A stretch of DNA of 64,000 nucleotides, from assembly GCA_963277665.1 (NCBI GenBank), contig OY728128.1:1869188988-1869252987 (forward strand), written 5' to 3'. How positions within the stretch are numbered: the first letter of the stretch is position 1; each line of letters begins with the position of its first letter. The DNA comes from Viscum album (lineage: Eukaryota > Streptophyta > Magnoliopsida > Santalales > Viscaceae). Position numbers and translations under genes: made by a program. Of this stretch, positions 20,911 through 34,172 are shown piece after piece. The notes beneath the pieces are model-generated. The model searched no databases, was not told the origin of the DNA, and saw only the letters and a list, made by a program, of their open reading frames with translations.

Positions 20911-23900
20911 TGTAAAGACCCAGAATTTCTATGTAATTTTTTATAATATATGGGAATTTTATGAGTCCACAAAAATTGACGGCGTGTGATTCCGAGGCCC
21001 GGAGTGCCCAGAATGAATTTATGAACTTTTTTTCAGGTATGTTCAGTAAATGTACAAGCGGGTTTTTGTAACTTTTGAACCGGTGCTCGGAATTGAAATC
21101 CAAGGGCACCATTGAACTCGAAGTTTCGATATTCACTTAAGGGAACCTTCACCTCCACCGTAGTAGGTCGAGGGTGAAATATAGAATTTGTGTTTTTTTG
21201 AGAAAGAATAAAATAAAATAAAATTGTGTAACATTTTATTTTATTTGGAACTTCCATGTGGATGCTGAGAGGTGGGGACCACCAGAACCAAACCTCTCAT
21301 ATGAGGTTATGAAGGTGGGGACCACCAGAATTAACCTCCCATGTGGGTTATGGTGGTGGGGACCACCCGAGATTAAACCCCCCTTGAACTCCCCTATTTA
21401 TGGGAGAAAACCTCTTAAAATCCCCCACTTTATTTATGCCACCCCCTTAATTAATTATACAAACTCATCAATTAATTAATTAATCTATTTTAAAATTATG
21501 CCAACAAACATAATAAATAACATAATCTATTATTTCGGGATACCTTTTCATTTTGGTGGAATTGGGAGGGAGAAGTTTGGAGGATTATTCTCTCCAAAAA
21601 AGAATGATCATCTAATGAAGAACGCCGATGCATGACTTCAATTTCTTCCTCGGAACATCCTCCAACGATGGACATCTTCAACAACGAAGAACCACCTCCA
21701 TCGAAGAGCGTTTATCTGACGAATGATCTCGGTATCGGAGGCATGTGGCGGGCGCGACAAATGTCGAAAAATTCTACTTCTCTCATAGAAGTCAACAATC
21801 AAATGAGGTAGGGGTGTGTTTTAATTTGATCAATGTTAAATTCCCTCTCACATTGAATCATATTCCTTGAGCCATATGCTACCGCCCTAACGTGGAGGGT
21901 ACAGGCCAAACAAACATGGCCTGAACCCTCCGCAAATTTTTTGGATCTTTTTTTTGATCTTCGCGATGGTGTCGGAAATTGGTGCCAGTAGTTGGCACCG
22001 GTAGAACTCGAGAACCGTGACGAAGGTGACGAACGAAGGGTGGCTGGTCAAGCCGACCGCCGGTGAAGGAACGACACCACGCCGCCCAGCAGCCTCCGCC
22101 GCCCCGTGGCCAGCTATGGTAGACTGCTGCCCCATGGCCCCACCACGCTTTCCAGCATGGGCCGGGTCAGGTCGACCCAAACTGGGTCAGCCCAGGCCGG
22201 GTTGGGGCGAGTCGATCCGACCGGGTCGGACCGGACCCAAACTGACTACGACTCATTTATGCTCTTTTGGCCATAAATTTGGCACCAGACATCTGTTTGA
22301 CGAACTATCAGTGGAACTGGAAACCTTGAAGAGAGAAGGTCACTTGAATATACCCAAATGGAGTTTTGGGTAAATTTGGAGTATGGTCAGGTTGGATCGA
22401 GCACGAATCCAATCGGGCCTTCGAGACAAAAGGCTAATAACTTACAGACCGGGCATCTGATCGACACACCGTCTGTTACGTTGTTACCTCTATGATGTGG
22501 AGGTACTTTGAGATAATTATTCATGGGACTTCTTGGAATTTAGAGTATCGACCAGTGGATTGAGTAGCAGACCCTCTAGGAGACGATCAAGCCTAGTGTG
22601 AAAACCCAGTAGCTGGCTGTGACGTGAAGAATGAGGAGTGATCCTCTGTGGGTCAGCATCGAGCGATCCTGTGTGGGTCAACACCTAGCGATCCTGTGTC
22701 GGTTAGCACCGAGCGATCCTATGTGGGTCAGCACCTAGCGATCTTGTGTGGGTAAGAACCTAGCGATCTAGTGTGAGTCATCACCTAGCGATGCTGTGTG
22801 GGTCAGCACCAAGCGATCTTGTGTGGGTTAACACCGAGAAATCCTGTGTGGGTGACACCTAGAGATCTTATGTAGGTCAGCACCAAGAGATCATGTGTGG
22901 GTCAACACCTAGTGATCCTGTGTGGGTCAGCATCGAGCGATCCTGTGTGGGTCAGAACCTAGCGATCCTGTGTGGGTCAGCACCGAGCGATCCTGTTTGG
23001 GTCAGCACCTAGAGATCCTGTGTCGGTCAGCACCTAGAAATCCCATGTGGGTTAGTACCTAGCTATCCTCTGTGGGTCAGCACCAAGCGATCCTATGTGT
23101 GTCAGCACCGAGTGATCCTGTGTGGGTCTTCCTGTTAACAGAGTAAGATGATTCAGTATTTACATCTAATCATCTCTACTACTGTACCTAAGTTATACCT
23201 GGTGTGAGATGAGTTTTTACCTATGTGGTACTTTACTTTATGGTAATAACTTGGTGGTATTCTTCTGTGTGGCATACCTATGTGGTACTTGCCTTCGTGG
23301 TATTTCTTCCTTTTTGGAACAGTTGATCTTGGGGGTTTGGTGTTGGACTCCGTGTTTTCCTCATGATTGATATGGGTTTACTTGATAACTTAGGTATATG
23401 TATGGGTATATACCTAAGTAGGGTTATCAATTGTTTCTCCATTTGTAGTTTATCCTTTGTGGATTTTTTGAGACCTTGAGGGTCTCGGGGTCCCTACTAA
23501 GTATCGTTATACTCACCCTTGCACGGGCTATTCTCACACTTCGTTGTGTTTGGTGCAGACGACGTACATCACTAATTGAGGATGAGGGTACTAGGACTGG
23601 AGGTAGCTTGGAGGTGGATGTTAGATGAGGTGAACTACAGAGATTTTCATTCATGAGTTGTACCTACCCTTCAGTTAGGATCTGTGGTGGACAATCCAGG
23701 AGCTTCTTTTAACCTATCAGCTGTCTTTTACTTTCCAGTTTCCTTGTACTTTCCTGTTGGGATTGTATTCTGGCCCCTTTTACTTATTGCACTCACTCTG
23801 CTTACTATTCAGTTTACTTGAGTTAGTATCTTTTTGTGTGCTTGGTTGTGTGTGCTTACAGGTTATAAAGGCAATACCTTCCTAGTTTTAGGGAATACGC

Positions 23901-23985
23901 CTTCGGTGATAGTCACCAACCCCTAGCCTATGGAAGGAGGGCTTGGGGTAGTCACAGCACGGGCCCCGGGGAATGGGTCGTGACA
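20911..23985 (+). mobile_element. Solo LTR related to the gag-only element at 2942-13711
   Basis: This 3075-bp segment starts TGTAAAGACCCAG and ends GGGTCGTGACA. Its first 250 bases align with the start of the 2942-13711 LTR read on the minus strand (shared words GACGGCG, GATTCCGAGGCCCGG, GCGGGTTTTT, AACTTTTGAA). Its last 120 bases align with that LTR's end (CCTATGGAAGG, GGGCTTGGGGTAGTCAC, GGGCCCCG). No internal region or second LTR is present, so it is a solo LTR left by recombination. The flanking DNA is LTR A, and LTRs B and D show the uninterrupted sequence. The 5-bp duplication is not preserved (TGCGC left, TGAAC right). Confidence 0.88.
22646..23128. repeat. 25-bp minisatellite, about 19 units, inside the solo LTR
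   Basis: The unit is GTGTGGGTCAGCACC followed by TAGCGATCCT, repeated about 19 times with point changes (for example GAG for TAG, TTAGC for TCAGC) and one 24-base unit. It is absent as an array from the related LTRs at 2942-6936 and 9722-13711, which instead have short GCCACCCAAACACAGTAGTG-like repeats at about 3930-4110. There are no spacers between units, so this is not a CRISPR array. Confidence 0.92.
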
Positions 23986-25580
23986 TGAACATCCTATTTT
24001 TTTTGTGTTGGATTTAAATAAATAATATAGATAAATTATGAAATTTGAATTGTTGGATCTTTGATAGTTGTTTGTGTGGAATTATTTATTTTTTAAAAAG
24101 TGCATTTATCTGCTTATGTTGATGCGGTATCTTTCCTTGTTAAGATTGTTATTCTATAATATTTAATTTATACCTTGTGATGCATGGGTGTATCTATTTT
24201 GTTTTTAAGCTACAATTTCATAATCTTATTATGTCATATCTTATGATGTGAAAACTTTAATTAAATTCATGATGGGGAAAGGAGGTGAGTCCCATATTAA
24301 GGACCACACTTAGACCCTCCATTCCTAACTGGTTACCACTACATGTCGGGGGGTGGTGTCTTTGGATTTGATAGAACGAAACTTCCCCAGGCTTTCTAAT
24401 ACTTATGAGTGATACCAGTTTCAGAAGGGCCCATCAGGGACGGATCCATTGGCAATGTGGCTAAGCTAGACTCAGATGATGCTCGACTACTTTTTGCGAG
24501 ATCGAGACAGACTCAGGGTAAATCCATGCCTCGAGCGAGACTTGGTCTTTCGAAAGATTGCCTTGGATGAGCTCTTTGGTATAGGATAATTTGAAGGATG
24601 TTCCATAGTGATACCTTCAGGATGGGATCAGACTCCAACTCTCAACTTGAGCATTAATAATGATGCACTAAAGGTTTATGTTAATGTAGCTTTGAGTCTC
24701 TTGAAAATTGTAATATTTTTTCTGGTATGTAGAAGCACACCTAGTTGACATATGATTTAGACCCCAAGTTAAAACACAATCTTGGGGGTATACCTATTCC
24801 TTGTTAACTATATTTTCCAAGATTATATATATGCATATGTTTATTCATCTTATTACAGGTTCTTCCTTCAGACTTCCGGATTAGGCAGAATTAGGTGATT
24901 AGGGACGAGTGCTGTTGGGAACCCAGGATGAGTTATTTTTTTCATCGCACTTAATTAATTATCTGCAATTGTTATATAATGGCACACTACATTTTATAAT
25001 TGCATGAAATGGAAAGGTTCAGACACCGTGGGTGCCAATATATTGAGATTTTATCTCACACCCTGCTCGGGCATCATTGACACTCGAGTAGATTATATGC
25101 TTGCATTTATTGACAAAGGGTAGCGTGCTGCTTCTGATGCTTGATCGTTTATTGCTGCTGAGGATGGAGACTGGGGGAAGAGGACTGAGCCTTTCTCGTG
25201 ATGCAGCTTTTACAATTTGTGTCTTTTCATTTCAGTTGATAGCATGCTTGAGTTTCTATTTTCTGTTCTTTCAGTTTATATAGACATCATGGCATGAAAT
25301 TGTTTTGTGAGCTTCCACACATGATTATTATTCAATTGGATTATTCATATTACTTATGCTGTAGTTTATTCATTTATATTTTTTAAATATTTATTATTAA
25401 TTGTTGTTTAATTATGATTTATTAATACCTATTACCTATGAGGGCATAGTCTCCCCCTAAGACACAAAAAGTCCATCGCTGCTAGTCGGTAGCCTCTGGC
25501 GTTCAGGGAGATGCACTTGAGGTCATGTAACCCCCTAGTCTGGACACTATCTTAGAGGTGAGCCGGTTCAGGACATTACA

Positions 25581-28481
25581 AAGTGGTATCAGAGGTGGTA
25601 TTTTCCTTTGTATTACTGTTTTTGGGTTGGTAGATAGGAGACTAAGAATGTTTCAGCACTTGGTTAATAGTTGTGATTGGGACTGATCACCCCATGTATG
25701 GGAAATGACTAAGTGGCTAGGGTTGGAATTGTGGTTCATGCTCTTCGATGTTACAATTGATATGATTTCACCTCGAGCGATTGGTGTAATTTCTGCTGCT
25801 TATGAATTTATGGAATTTATGATATTTTACCCTTGGTCTATTTAGGAAAAGATGAAGCATTTCATGCATCATAATAGGCACATAAGAATTCACTTTCCAT
25901 GCATAGTGCCATGTCATGTAGTTGCATTTTAGGTTTCTTATTGATTTAAATTGTGTGACTTGAATGTATACTATGCCTTGTAAATATTTATCATCCCTTT
26001 ATAGATACCATGTTTCTATGATATATTTAAAATTCTATCCTGTTGCCATGCTACCTGTTTAATACCATGTTTTCTTGGAATCATGCTTATGTCCCTATTA
26101 GCATGTCTCTATGATTAAAATGTTATGCTTCTATGATTACAACATGTCTCTCTCAGTTAGCTTCTTGTAGTGACCTGCTATCTTTTTTTATTATGTAATT
26201 GGTTTATTTTCTAAAATTTATTGGTTTCCTTTGAATGGGAGCCAAATTCCAAAAAATGATAAAGTGTATAGTCGATTTATAAGTTGATAGACACACATAT
26301 ATCTAGACTGATATGAATTTGAGAAAGTTATAATTTAAAATAAATAGGTTAACTACGTAAAGGATTAACTAGGACCAAGTAGGATAGTTGGTTCATGTTC
26401 CTTATGAGATAACCTGATATGGGAGCTGTGACTCTTAATAATTAATAAACTATTTTTGGGTTTCATTCTAATGAACCTAGGTCAGCTTTGTGGGACCCTT
26501 GTAGGTCGCCTTGTCTGCTTTAAAGGAATTTATGTGATAGATTTCCTAATTAAGGATTGGATTTCAATTAATGTAAAATATTTTAAAATGGAGTTTTATA
26601 AACATGCCTGTTTTTCCCTTGAGGTGTTGGTTAAGATCAAGTACCTTGTGTTTTGTTTTGAAACAAAAAATGTTACTTGATGTTTTGATTAAATCTCTTG
26701 ATTATTAAAGATTAAATTTTATTAAAGATAAAGGGCGTGTAAATGGAACCTGTAGTGATGTAATCTATTTAAGACCCTGGTATAAGGGTAGTTTGAGTTT
26801 CTCCTTGAGTTTCTTTAGAGAAAAACCTTTCATATGTTGTTTTCCCTAGTCATACCTCCTTTCCTAAAATGACACCCTTGTTTGGAGGGGTGGTCATGTT
26901 TTCCTTGACATTTGTTTTGGGATTGAGCATCGAGTAATGCTCATTTCCATTAGGTTAGGCTTGCCTTAGGAATGGTCAGTTTCTTCATAGGTCATTCGAC
27001 CCTCTCATCTCAATGGTGATGGATGATTTGATATGTCGTCCTCTGAGTTAAAAGTTATCTTGCTTCTATATCACCTTTGGGAAGTATGCATTCATGTATG
27101 TGGTGCCGTCGAGTTCTTAATGTTGTGATGAACTAGATGAGTTCAGTGTAATCTTCAAGTCTTGTGTGGTTAAATACATTTTGGGTCATCTTTTTAGTAC
27201 AATAACTTCTTTGTTAAAGGAATAAAGTTCATCCCAATGCTCAGGATGACTTCTAGAGACTTTGGTGTTTTTACACACTGGTCAGTTTTTTTGGGAATTC
27301 ATTCCAATTGTTTAAATGTTTTCCTTCTGGGAATATTGTAATCCTCTCAGTGTACTCTTCCTTAAGTGACGAGCATGCCCCTATCTAGCCTTTGTTCTTG
27401 ATACACTAAGAGAGCATCATTCTTACGCCATGCTAAAGCTTTAAAAGTTGTTGGTCTTGTTTAGGGTGGTTTTCTCAGTGCTGCACACTAAATGTGTGGT
27501 TCTTATCGGGGATTGGTTAGTCTTGAGTGACCCTTGGATTAATGTGTAAGATTTCCTGATGAACTCTTGTACACTAGGTGTTCCATCTAACTTGACCTCC
27601 AGGTCGATGCCACTCTAGGCTCGGTCAATGTTTTGATATGGGTATATTTCCCTTGTACCAACGTATCACTCATAAACATGGAGTATGGACTACCTTGCAT
27701 TAGTTCCTTTCACTCTTGCCAATCTGAGGTTACCCTAGACTTGTTGTTGGGCTCTGTGATGCCTAAATCAAGGAATATCATCAAAGGTCAGATATGGACT
27801 TCTATGGACGTGTTTGTGGTAAATTCAAGATACCTTTGAAGAAGACATCACAATTCACTCTATAAAACACCCACCATCTAAGCTGGGAATTTTCTTAAAT
27901 GGTCGGCCGAAGTGACTTGACCGGTTCTCTCTCTTATTCAATGAAGCGTTCAGTGAAGGAACTTTTTTTGACATGTCATCAGGTGAGACAAGTGAGGTAT
28001 GGGTCGACCAGGTCTTTTCATAAAAATCTGGCACGACTTGGGCTTTAAGGGTGACGGGGAATCAACCTTTTTATCCATTTTGGAAATCAAGAGAGAAGCA
28101 TATCTAGAATGCTTAAGGGTGTGTCTTGTAGAAAATTCTGATGGTGGAAGGTTTTGTGACTCATAATTTTCTCTTTATAAAGTTAAAGCCTAAGGTGGGA
28201 AGTAACTTTGACTAGATGTTTAATGATATGATGACATGGTCGTGTCTCTATAAAAACAAGTTTGAATAAGTACTGTCTTAGTGTATCTGTTGTAAAATGA
28301 GCGTTGGCTCAGATCTTAATGGCTTTTGTGTCATTTTCCTTACCAATATTTGAACATGTGTTGGGCATTTAGAGATTCAACACAACCTTTTGTGTGACAC
28401 ATCACGACCCTTGTGGATCAGATGAAGATTATGTTGTTCCCAAAGGATTCCCAGGGACGAGAAGTTCTAAGGTGGGAAGGT
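25581..28481 (+). other. Internal region 1 of the array, no recognisable protein
   Basis: This 2901-bp region starts with AAGTGGTATCAGAGG, the primer binding site for initiator methionine tRNA. It ends with AAGGTGGGAAGGT, the polypurine tract. Frames in between are broken by many stops on both strands, and I see no gag, CCHC knuckle, protease or polymerase motif. It is collinear with internal regions 2 and 3. A hairpin at 26636-26681 is shared by all three. The arrangement fits a large retrotransposon derivative (LARD-like): long LTRs around a conserved but non-coding core that depends on enzymes made elsewhere. Confidence 0.8.
26636..26681 (+). other. Conserved hairpin in the array's internal region (copy 1)
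   Basis: ATCAAGTACC pairs with GTTACTTGAT around a T-rich and A-rich loop. Copy 2 (33242-33284) has ATCAAGTACC and GGTACTTGAT. Copy 3 (54901-54946) has ACCAAGTACC and GGTACTTGGT, so a change in one arm is matched in the other. This supports an RNA stem, though one compensatory pair is limited evidence. Confidence 0.55.
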
Positions 28482-31400
28482 TGTAACGTCCCGTGTTTTG
28501 AACCAGATGAAAGAAACGTATGAAATAAAAATTTTATGTTAATTGGGCAGGCTGGTTTTAATACCGAGCATCAAAACTTTTTATTTCCGATAGTTGACAC
28601 TATGACGTGTCTTTTAAATAAATTTTATTAAATTAATTATATTAAAATAAAAATGTAAATAAATTAAATAAATGGTAAAATTATTCTTTAAAACTTAGGA
28701 TTATTCTATGTAATAATTTCAGAGTTATACAATGAGTTAGCATGGGACTCCAAGACCCATTAACCCTCGACATTGATAGAAAAAAAATATTAAATTTATT
28801 TTATTCATATGTACGTGTGTTCTCTTTAAAAAAATAAAAATAAAATAACTCTCAAACAGTGCTTCGTATGAGAAATCTGAGACCACTGTTAGTTCCAAAA
28901 CATTGGGTTTACCCTAGGCAGGGTATAAACTTGAATCACATCGGGTGTTTAGCACCCTCTCACATGATAATACCATCCTTATTTTTAATTAATTAATTGT
29001 TCCATTTTTTACATAATAAATATTTATTTTCTCACAAATGGTGTGTGGAATGAGAAATCTGAGACCACCGATAGTTTCAGGACATGGGGTTTACCCTAGG
29101 TAGGGTATAACTTTTGCGATCATTGAACATTTTCTCAGATCTCACTTGAAGATAATTTAATTGGGTTATAAATATTTTTGTTGGACAATTGGAAGTAATA
29201 ATAATAATTTTATTATTAATATTATTATTTTCGTTGAAGACAATAAATGAAAATGCACATCCACAATTAATAAATTATGTTACGGTGTAAATAATAACTG
29301 CACAATGTAGTAAATGTGATATTATTAATTATTCTAATTAAATACAAACGCACAATTAATATTTATTTAATAACCGTTATCCTTTTTTAATGGTTTTTAT
29401 TAAATTTTTATGGTGTCATTGATTATTTTTATTAAATAATAATAATTTTAATTATTTTAACATCTTGACTTAAATCAAGGTGCGAACCATTTATGTTTTT
29501 GTTGTCTAAATTATTAATGCGACATAGAGTGCACACTTGCGCACCCAGTTGTAGGTTCCAAGATGCTATTAAATTAATTAAACAATTGCTCGAGTTTTAT
29601 GTAAAATTTTTACATCACACCCTAGCACTGAATTCAGGATAAATATAATTTATAAGAGTTGAAAGAGAATAAAAAGTGTTTAAAGGAAATTAATATAATT
29701 TAAAGGGGGATAAAAAATAATAATAAAATAGATACGGTTGGAGAGAAATTAAAAATAATTAAAATGGGGTAAACCCATTTTAATTATTTATTTCATTTCT
29801 TCCACCATTTTATTTTTATTATTTTATTTATTTTTATTATTTTTCTTTTCTTTCCTTTCCTTTTTATTTCTTTCTCATCTCCTCCTCTTCTCCTCCTCTT
29901 CTGTGTGTGGTGCACCCCTCCTCCGTAGGTGGTGCGAACCACCTTTTTCTCTATTCGGAAGATTTCCATGCCTCCATTTGTTTTCCATTTTCTTTTCCAT
30001 CTCATGCACTGTGAACCACTCGGTAATTATTATCCCACACACCAATAATTGTATGATCTCCTTCTATATGCTTTGCGTAGTTCGCCATGGAAGGAATTAA
30101 CCCTATTATGGGGGTTTTCTAAAATCATCTGTTTTCTTCCGTTTTAGGTCAAATCAAAGTCTACCACAGGTCATAGGATCATCTACGAACATAAGGTAAG
30201 GCCCCTACTCTCTTTCCCTTTATTTTTTTGCGATTTATAAAAATGCATGATTGTGCCGTTCGTCAGTGCCTACTGACGTTGTAAAAATTTACCCAATATT
30301 TTCAATTTAATTGTTCCATTTAATTGATAAAGTCCTAATTATCCTAAATTAAATTGTTAAATTGTTTCAACATGGTCGGATACCCCTTTGGGTGTTCCAA
30401 CGTGTTCGGTATAAATACTGTTAGCCTGGGTATTTAATTCATTTAACTGAATGTGTTGTGCAACCTATTTTTGTTGTGTTTAATTTAAATAATTATTTTA
30501 GAATAATTATGAACCTTGAATTGTTGGATCTTTAGTAGTTGTTTGTGCTTAATTATTTATTTATTTAAATGTGCATGCTCAGGAATTTTATTTAATTAAC
30601 TGTATGTGTTGCGCAACCTATTTTTGATGTGTTTAATTTAAATAAATAATTTAGATAAATTATAAACTTTGAATTGTTGGATCTTTGGCAGTTTCTTGTG
30701 CTAAATTATTTATTTATTAAAAAGTGCATTTATCTGCTTGTGTTGATGTGGTATCTTGCCTTGTTAAGATTTTTATGTTGCAATATTTAATTTATATCTT
30801 GTGATGCATGAGTGTATCTGTTTAGTTTTCAGGCTACAATTTCATATGCTTATTATGTCATATCTACTATTGTGAAAACTTTAATTAAATTTAGGGTGGG
30901 GAAAGAAGGTGGTTCTCGTATTAAGGGCCAGACTTATACCCTCCATTCATGACTAGTTACCACTACACGCCGAGGGCAGTGTCTTTGGCTTTTCCAGACC
31001 GAGACTTCCCCAGGCTTTCCAATACTTATGAGTGATACCGATTCCAAAAGGGCCCATCGGGGATGGATCCATTGGAAATGTGGCTAAGCCATCCTCAAAT
31101 GATGCTCATCCCCTTTTTGTGAGATCGGGATGGACTCAAGGTAAATCTATTCATTGAGAGAAACTTGGTCTTTTGAAATATTTCCTTGGATGGGCTCAAT
31201 GGTATTTAACAATTTGAAGGATTTTCCGTAGCGATATTATCAGGATGGGCTTAGACTCCAACTCTCAACTTGAACATTAATAATGATTCACTGAAGGTTT
31301 ATGTTAATGCAGCTTTGAGTCTCTTGAAAATTGTGATATTTTTCTGGTATGTTGAACCACACCTAGTTGACATATGATTTAGAACCCAAGTTAAAGCACA

Positions 31401-32185
31401 ATCTTGGGGGTATACCTCTTCCATGTTACCTCGCTTTTCCTGGATTATATATATGCATATGTGTATCCAACTTATTAAAGGTACTTCTTTTAGACTTCAG
31501 GCTTAGGCCGAAGCAAGTGATTAGGGACGAGTGCTGTTGGGAACCTGAACTGAGTTATTTATTTCATTGCACTTAATTATTTATCTACAATTGTTATATA
31601 ATGGAACACTGCATTTTATTATTGAATGAAATGGAAAGGTTTAGACACCGTGGGTTCTGGCCTATTCGGATTTTATCTCACACCCTACTCGGGCGTCATT
31701 GACACCCGAATAGATTATATGCTTGTTGGTATTGACAAAAGGAAGCATGATGCTTCCGATGCTTGATTTTTTCTTTTTTCTTAGGATAAAGACAGGGGGT
31801 AGAGGACCGAGCCTTTATCGTGATGCAGTTTTCACACTTTCTGTCTTTTCATTTCCGTTGATTCCATGCTTGAGTTTCTATTTTAAGTGATTTCAGTTTA
31901 GACAGACATCCTGGAATGACATTGTTTTGTGAGCATCCACACTTGATTATTATTCAATTGGATTATTCATATTACTTATGCTGTAGTTTAATCATTTATA
32001 TGCTTCCGCTATTTACTTCTGCTGTGATAATACCTAGTATCAATAAGGGCATAGTCTCCCCCTCGGACCCAAAAAGTCCCTCACTGCCAGTCGGCAGCCT
32101 CTGGCATTCGGGGAGATGCACTTGAGGACATGTAACCCATCGGTCTGACTAATGTCTTAGAGGTGAGTTGGGTCGGGATGTTTCA
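28482..32185 (+). repeat. LTR B of the array
   Basis: This is a 3704-bp uninterrupted LTR, starting TGTAACGTCCCGTG and ending GGGATGTTTCA (the expected TTACA is mutated). It is preceded by the purine tract of internal region 1 and followed by AAGTGGTATCATAG. It provides the empty-site version of the place where the solo LTR sits in LTR A (TGTGTTGCGCAACC near 30605). Short open frames inside are not conserved among the four copies. Confidence 0.92.
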
Positions 32186-33798
32186 AAGTGGTATCATAGT
32201 TGGTATTTTACTTTGTATTACTATTTTTTGTTGGTAGATAGGAGACTAGGAATGTTTCAACACTTGATTAATAGTCGTGCCTGGGACTGATCAGCCCACG
32301 TACGGGAAATGACCAAGTGGCCTGGGTTGGGAATGTGGTTCATGTTGTTTGATGTTACAATTGATATGATTTTACCTTGAGTGATTGGTGTAATTTATGC
32401 TACTTATAAATTTATGGAATTTATGATATTTTACCCTTGGTCTATTTAGGAAAGGATGGACCATTTCATGCATCATAATAGGCTCATAGAAATTCACATG
32501 ACATGCATAGTTCCATGCCATATTGTTGTATTTTAGGTTGCTTATTGATTCAAATTTTGTTCCTTGAATGTATGCCATGTCTTGTAAATATTTATCAAGC
32601 CTTTCTAGATACCATGTTTCAGTGATATATTTAGCATGCTAGCCTATTGACATGTTGTTTGTTTAATACCATGTTTTCTTGGTATCATGCTTCTGTGCCT
32701 ATTAGCATGTCTCTGTGATTAAGATGTTATGATTCTATTATTACAACATGTCTCTCTCTGTTAGCTTCTTGTAGTGACCTGCTAGATTTTTTTTGTTATG
32801 TAACTAGTTGCTTTGATAAAATTTATTTGTTTCCTTTGAATGGGAGCCAAATTCCAAAAGACGATAAAGTGTATAGTTTCTTTATAGGTTGATAGACACC
32901 CATATATCTAGGCTGATATGTGTTTGAGCATGTTATAATTTTAAATAAATTGGTTAACTACCTAAAGGCACAACTAGGACCAAGTTGTCTAGTTGGTGCG
33001 CGTTCCTTACGAGATAACTCAGTATGGGAGTTGTGACTCTTAATAATTAATCAACTATTTTTAGGTAGCATTCTAATGAACCCAGGTTGGATTAGTGGGA
33101 CCTTTGTAGGTCACCTTGTTTGATTACAATGAATTTATGTGATAGATTTAATAATTAAGGTTGTGATGTCAGTTAATGTAAAATGTTTTAAAATGGTGTT
33201 TTATAAAATATGCCTATTTTTCCCTTGAGGCATTGGTTAAGATCAAGTACCTTGTGTTTTTTTAAACAAAGAATGGTACTTGATGTTTTGATTAAATCTT
33301 TTTATGATTAAAGATTAAATGTGATTAAATATAAAGGGCTTGGATATAGAACCTGTAGCAATGTCCTCTATTTGAGACCCTGGTATAAGAGTAGTTTGAG
33401 TTTCTCCTTGAGTTTCTTTAGAGCATAACCTTTCACATGCTGTTGTCCCTAGTCAGACCCCCTTGCTTAAAATGACACCCTTGTTCGGAGGGGTGGTCAT
33501 GTTTTCGTGGACATTTGTTTCAGGCTTGAGCATAGAGTAATGCTCATTTCTATTAGGTTAGGCATGCCTTAGTAATGGTCAGTTGCTTCATAGGTCATTA
33601 AACTCTCTCTTCTCCTCAGTGATGAATGATTTAGTATGTCTTCCTCTGAGTTAAAAGTCATCTTGCTTCTGTATCACCTTGAGGTAGTATGCGTTCACGT
33701 ATGCGGTGCTGTCGAGTTCTTAATGTTGTGAAGAACCAGATGAGTTTTGTGTAATCTTCAAGTCTTACGCTATTAAATACGTTTTAGGTCATATCTAT
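32186..33798 (+). other. Internal region 2 of the array, left part
   Basis: This part is collinear with the first 1.6 kb of internal regions 1 and 3 and starts with the primer binding site AAGTGGTATCATAG. It is cut at 33798 by element E and resumes after 48837. No protein is recognisable. Hairpin copy 2 lies at 33242-33284. Confidence 0.8.
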
Positions 33799-34172
33799 TG
33801 TAACACCCCAAGATTTTATGAGATATATTATTTTTTAATTTCTTTTATATATTTTTTTGTACGCTACACCAAGATTATCTTGTAGTTTACGCAATAATAT
33901 ACTTGGCTTGTGTTACACGCAAGAGCAGCCTTCCTCGATAGCTTGCGTGGTACGCAATACCAAGTTTCACTAAATAATGATATATTATAATATTATTATA
34001 AACTAGCTATTATGAATAGTATTAACTACATTTTGAATTTTATAACATTATCATTTATCTTACATATTTTCTAGAACATGGTATGAGAACAAAATTAATT
34101 TTTCGGATAAAAGAAGTATTTTTCAAAAAATGTAGTTTTTCACCTTTTGATGGCACATCCATTTTAAATCTA

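Larger units (their letters stand above)
18809..25580 (+). repeat. LTR A of the array, split by a solo LTR
   Basis: LTR A occupies 18809-20910 and 23986-25580, together about 3.7 kb, matching LTRs B, C and D end to end. It begins TGTAACATC and ends GGACATTACA. Landmarks shared by all four copies are two 60-bp repeats 182 bp apart (19189 and 19371), a TAATAATAATTTTATTATTAATATTATTA region near 19508, a pyrimidine tract near 20110-20195 and a TTATATATATGCATATG-like word near 24821. Confidence 0.9.

Noticed and set aside
22646..23128. CRISPR-like regular repeat
   Set aside because: The 25-bp units are contiguous without spacers and lie inside a plant LTR, so it is a minisatellite.
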